From NCBI GenBank assembly GCA_964639245.1, contig CAZXCU010000026.1:1-53478 (forward strand): 53,478 nt of DNA, written 5' to 3'. Both the position numbers and the translations under genes were made by a program. Under the pieces are notes generated by a model that ran no database searches, was not told the origin of the DNA, and worked only from the letters and a program-made list of their open reading frames with translations. Shown in pieces: positions 51,957-53,478 of the stretch (positions are counted from its first letter, which is position 1; each line of letters begins with the position of its first letter). The DNA is from SB15 sp964639245 (GTDB taxonomy: Bacteria; Chloroflexota; Anaerolineae; Aggregatilineales; J027).

Positions 51957-53249
51957 CTATACCAGCGCGTTGGCTGCGTCAATTGCATCAAACGACCCGG
52001 TTGCCCGCGCATCCTGCATCATGGTTTCCATGATTTCATGAAATTCGGCGGTTTGCCCCGAAAGCAGACGTTCGCTCAAAATACCTGACAAGTCGGTGCC
52101 GGTTGCCATTTTGATTTGCAGCACCGCATAGGCCGCTTCCCGGATGATATGGGTATCTTTAACAAAGGCGAATTGTTCCATCGCAGCGACATTCGCCCAT
52201 GCCCGTTGCAGCGCCATCTGACTCCGCATTAGTTCTTTATGCTCGTTCAGGTCGCCGGAGGCCGCTTTATCCCGCAAACGCCACGCACTTTCGCCCACGA
52301 CTTCCGCGAACAGCAGATTGGATTCGGTCATCAAGTCGTGCAAGGCATCGCGCCAATGGGATTGCGGTTCGGTCTCGTGACGTTCATAGGGCAGCAGTTC
52401 AATTTCGCCAAGCGATTCGGGGTGGCGTTTGAAATATTCTTCTAGCGAGACATTCTGGCACGCTGCCGATTTGATTTCGGTTTTGAGCAGGTAATGAATA
52501 AAATGCGCTTCATTAATATGTTCCTGCCCCAAGCGGTTGCCATCCACATACAGCAGCGTTAAAGGCCCGCAGTTCCCCAAATGTCCGATGAGTTCCGAGC
52601 GTACCCAGTGCGCCGCCCCACCCCGTTGGGTCATTTCGTGTATCAGCGAATTAGACAGGACATCATCAATCACGAAAATTTTAATCGTATCGCCTTTGCT
52701 TAAACGAATAGTATACGGCCCGGCACCCCGATGCTTCGGCAGACCATTCACTTGGGAAGCATGTAACATCGTAAATTGATACCCCGCGTCCACCACCGAT
52801 TGCAGGGTAGGAATATCCGCCGCAAAATCCGGTAAAAAGACCCCCTGTGGTTCAACCCCGAAGCGTTTTTTGAGGGTATCTTTCCCCCATTGGAGTTGCG
52901 TTAAGCGGTCTCGGCGCGAGAGCAAGGGTTGGGGCGATTGGTGCAAAGGGACACCAAGCATATTACAGGCTTGTTTTTTCTGCTGTGTTTTTTGGATGCC
53001 ATCCACAATCGTCTGGTAAGTATCACTGGCGTAGAGTTCCAGCCAGAGCAAAATGGTATTACTCATGTCAAAATTCAAATATTCAAAATTGCCCAGGCTG
53101 GCATTGGGGCGGTAGACTTCTTCATATAAACGGTCATTCCAATTGCGAAAAGGGGCGGCGCTGCGTTCTGAGCCTAAAATCCCGTTCATGGGGTTGGCGC
53201 GTGGTGGCATATAAAAGTGAGCGTGTAAAGAAAATTCGTGTTTTAACAT
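51957..53249 (-). CDS. GH57-like glycosidase / DUF3536 family protein
   Basis: 430 residues from ATG 53249 (AGAGGG nine bases before). N-terminal GH57-type barrel pattern: LHAHFYMPPRANP near 8-20, FRNWNDRLYEEVYRPN near 37-52, ILLWLELYASDTYQ near 70, GVFLPDFAADIPTLQSVVDAGYQF near 140. Helical C-terminal half (about 270-425). Related GH57/DUF3536 proteins are thought to act on alpha-glucans. The catalytic residues cannot be assigned with certainty. No signal peptide. Together with the GH13 and (alpha/alpha)6 proteins it suggests glycogen or maltodextrin turnover. Confidence 0.8.
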   Translation of the reverse strand: MLKHEFSLHAHFYMPPRANPMNGILGSERSAAPFRNWNDRLYEEVYRPNASLGNFEYLNFDMSNTILLWLELYASDTYQTIVDGIQKTQQKKQACNMLGVPLHQSPQPLLSRRDRLTQLQWGKDTLKKRFGVEPQGVFLPDFAADIPTLQSVVDAGYQFTMLHASQVNGLPKHRGAGPYTIRLSKGDTIKIFVIDDVLSNSLIHEMTQRGGAAHWVRSELIGHLGNCGPLTLLYVDGNRLGQEHINEAHFIHYLLKTEIKSAACQNVSLEEYFKRHPESLGEIELLPYERHETEPQSHWRDALHDLMTESNLLFAEVVGESAWRLRDKAASGDLNEHKELMRSQMALQRAWANVAAMEQFAFVKDTHIIREAAYAVLQIKMATGTDLSGILSERLLSGQTAEFHEIMETMMQDARATGSFDAIDAANALV

Positions 53250-53478
53250 AGCCGGCATCCCTCTCGTTTCATACATTTTGCACTAATTTAAGGATAAGAT
53301 ATTTTGTAGTTTTGCACAAGCGATATAATTGTAAAATTAATTTTAGGTTAATTATTTTTTGTTGGTCAAGAGAGTGGGCAGCCTTTACATTGATTAACTC
53401 AGAGGGGAAATCCCCACCCTCCATCCCTTCTCAAGGGTAGGTTTTTTAGGGAGGGAGGGGGGGAAAAGTAAGTGGGGC

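Overview
The window looks like chromosomal DNA of a Chloroflexota bacterium of the Anaerolineae type. This is inferred from several traits together: many secreted proteins whose domains are joined by Thr/Pro-rich linkers, a Ser/Thr kinase-nSTAND-WD40 giant protein, DUF3048, SAF-domain and SGNH/SH3 exported proteins, sigma70-like promoters and moderate GC. No rRNA, tRNA, CRISPR array, integrase or transposase gene was seen. Taxonomy was not tested by any search.

Layout. 1-8,093 is a minus-strand carbohydrate-uptake operon: binding protein, permease, ATPase, permease, a ribulose-phosphate 3-epimerase homologue, a SorC-family regulator, a SIS-domain sugar-phosphate isomerase and a zinc dehydrogenase that runs off the left edge. 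Its promoter (8065-8093) is followed at once by a 34-bp imperfect palindrome, a probable operator for the SorC-type protein. 8,313-10,421 is a minus-strand trio (membrane protein, PIG-L deacetylase, dual-specificity phosphatase). 10,543-13,590 holds exported proteins (DUF3048, an NTF2-like repeat protein, a lipoprotein). 13,591-15,321 is a conspicuously AT-rich insert with one DUF262/DUF1524 (GmrSD-like) gene, probably acquired defence cargo. 15,328-19,129 has a metallo-beta-lactamase hydrolase, a phosphoesterase, a small methyltransferase and a GH13 glycosidase with its own promoter and operator-like palindrome. 19,190-31,814 is mostly minus strand: DUF4058 protein with an added HTH, membrane C39-like/TPR protein, nitrilase-family amidase, GNAT, cytoplasmic histidine kinase, SGNH/SH3 exported protein, a large (alpha/alpha)6-type glycosidase-like protein, a PPC-domain protein and a beta-propeller protein.

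31,923-37,479 has a SixA-type phosphatase, a pair of SAF-domain (CpaB-like) exported proteins, a propeller protein, a small membrane protein and a secreted alpha/beta hydrolase. 37,538-42,445 is the most striking locus: a 1467-residue kinase-nSTAND-TM-WD40 protein (14 WD repeats) co-transcribed with a small STAS/SpoIIAA-like protein whose paralogue sits alone at 47,313-47,714. 42,722-53,249 has cyclophilin, exported propeller proteins, two TPR proteins, a CBS-pair protein, an aminotransferase of the GABA type, an SPFH/prohibitin-like protein, an SH3 exported protein and a GH57/DUF3536-like protein.

Intergenic regions carry several families of small inverted-repeat elements: a MITE-like family with ends near TGCTKCRTYCGGTAAAT (two full copies, one partial), a second element with GAGAGA..GTCTGAA ends, and short GGGTGGGG hairpins in several copies. 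Coupling within operons is tight (ATGA/GTGA overlaps). Two genes appear to have leaderless transcripts.
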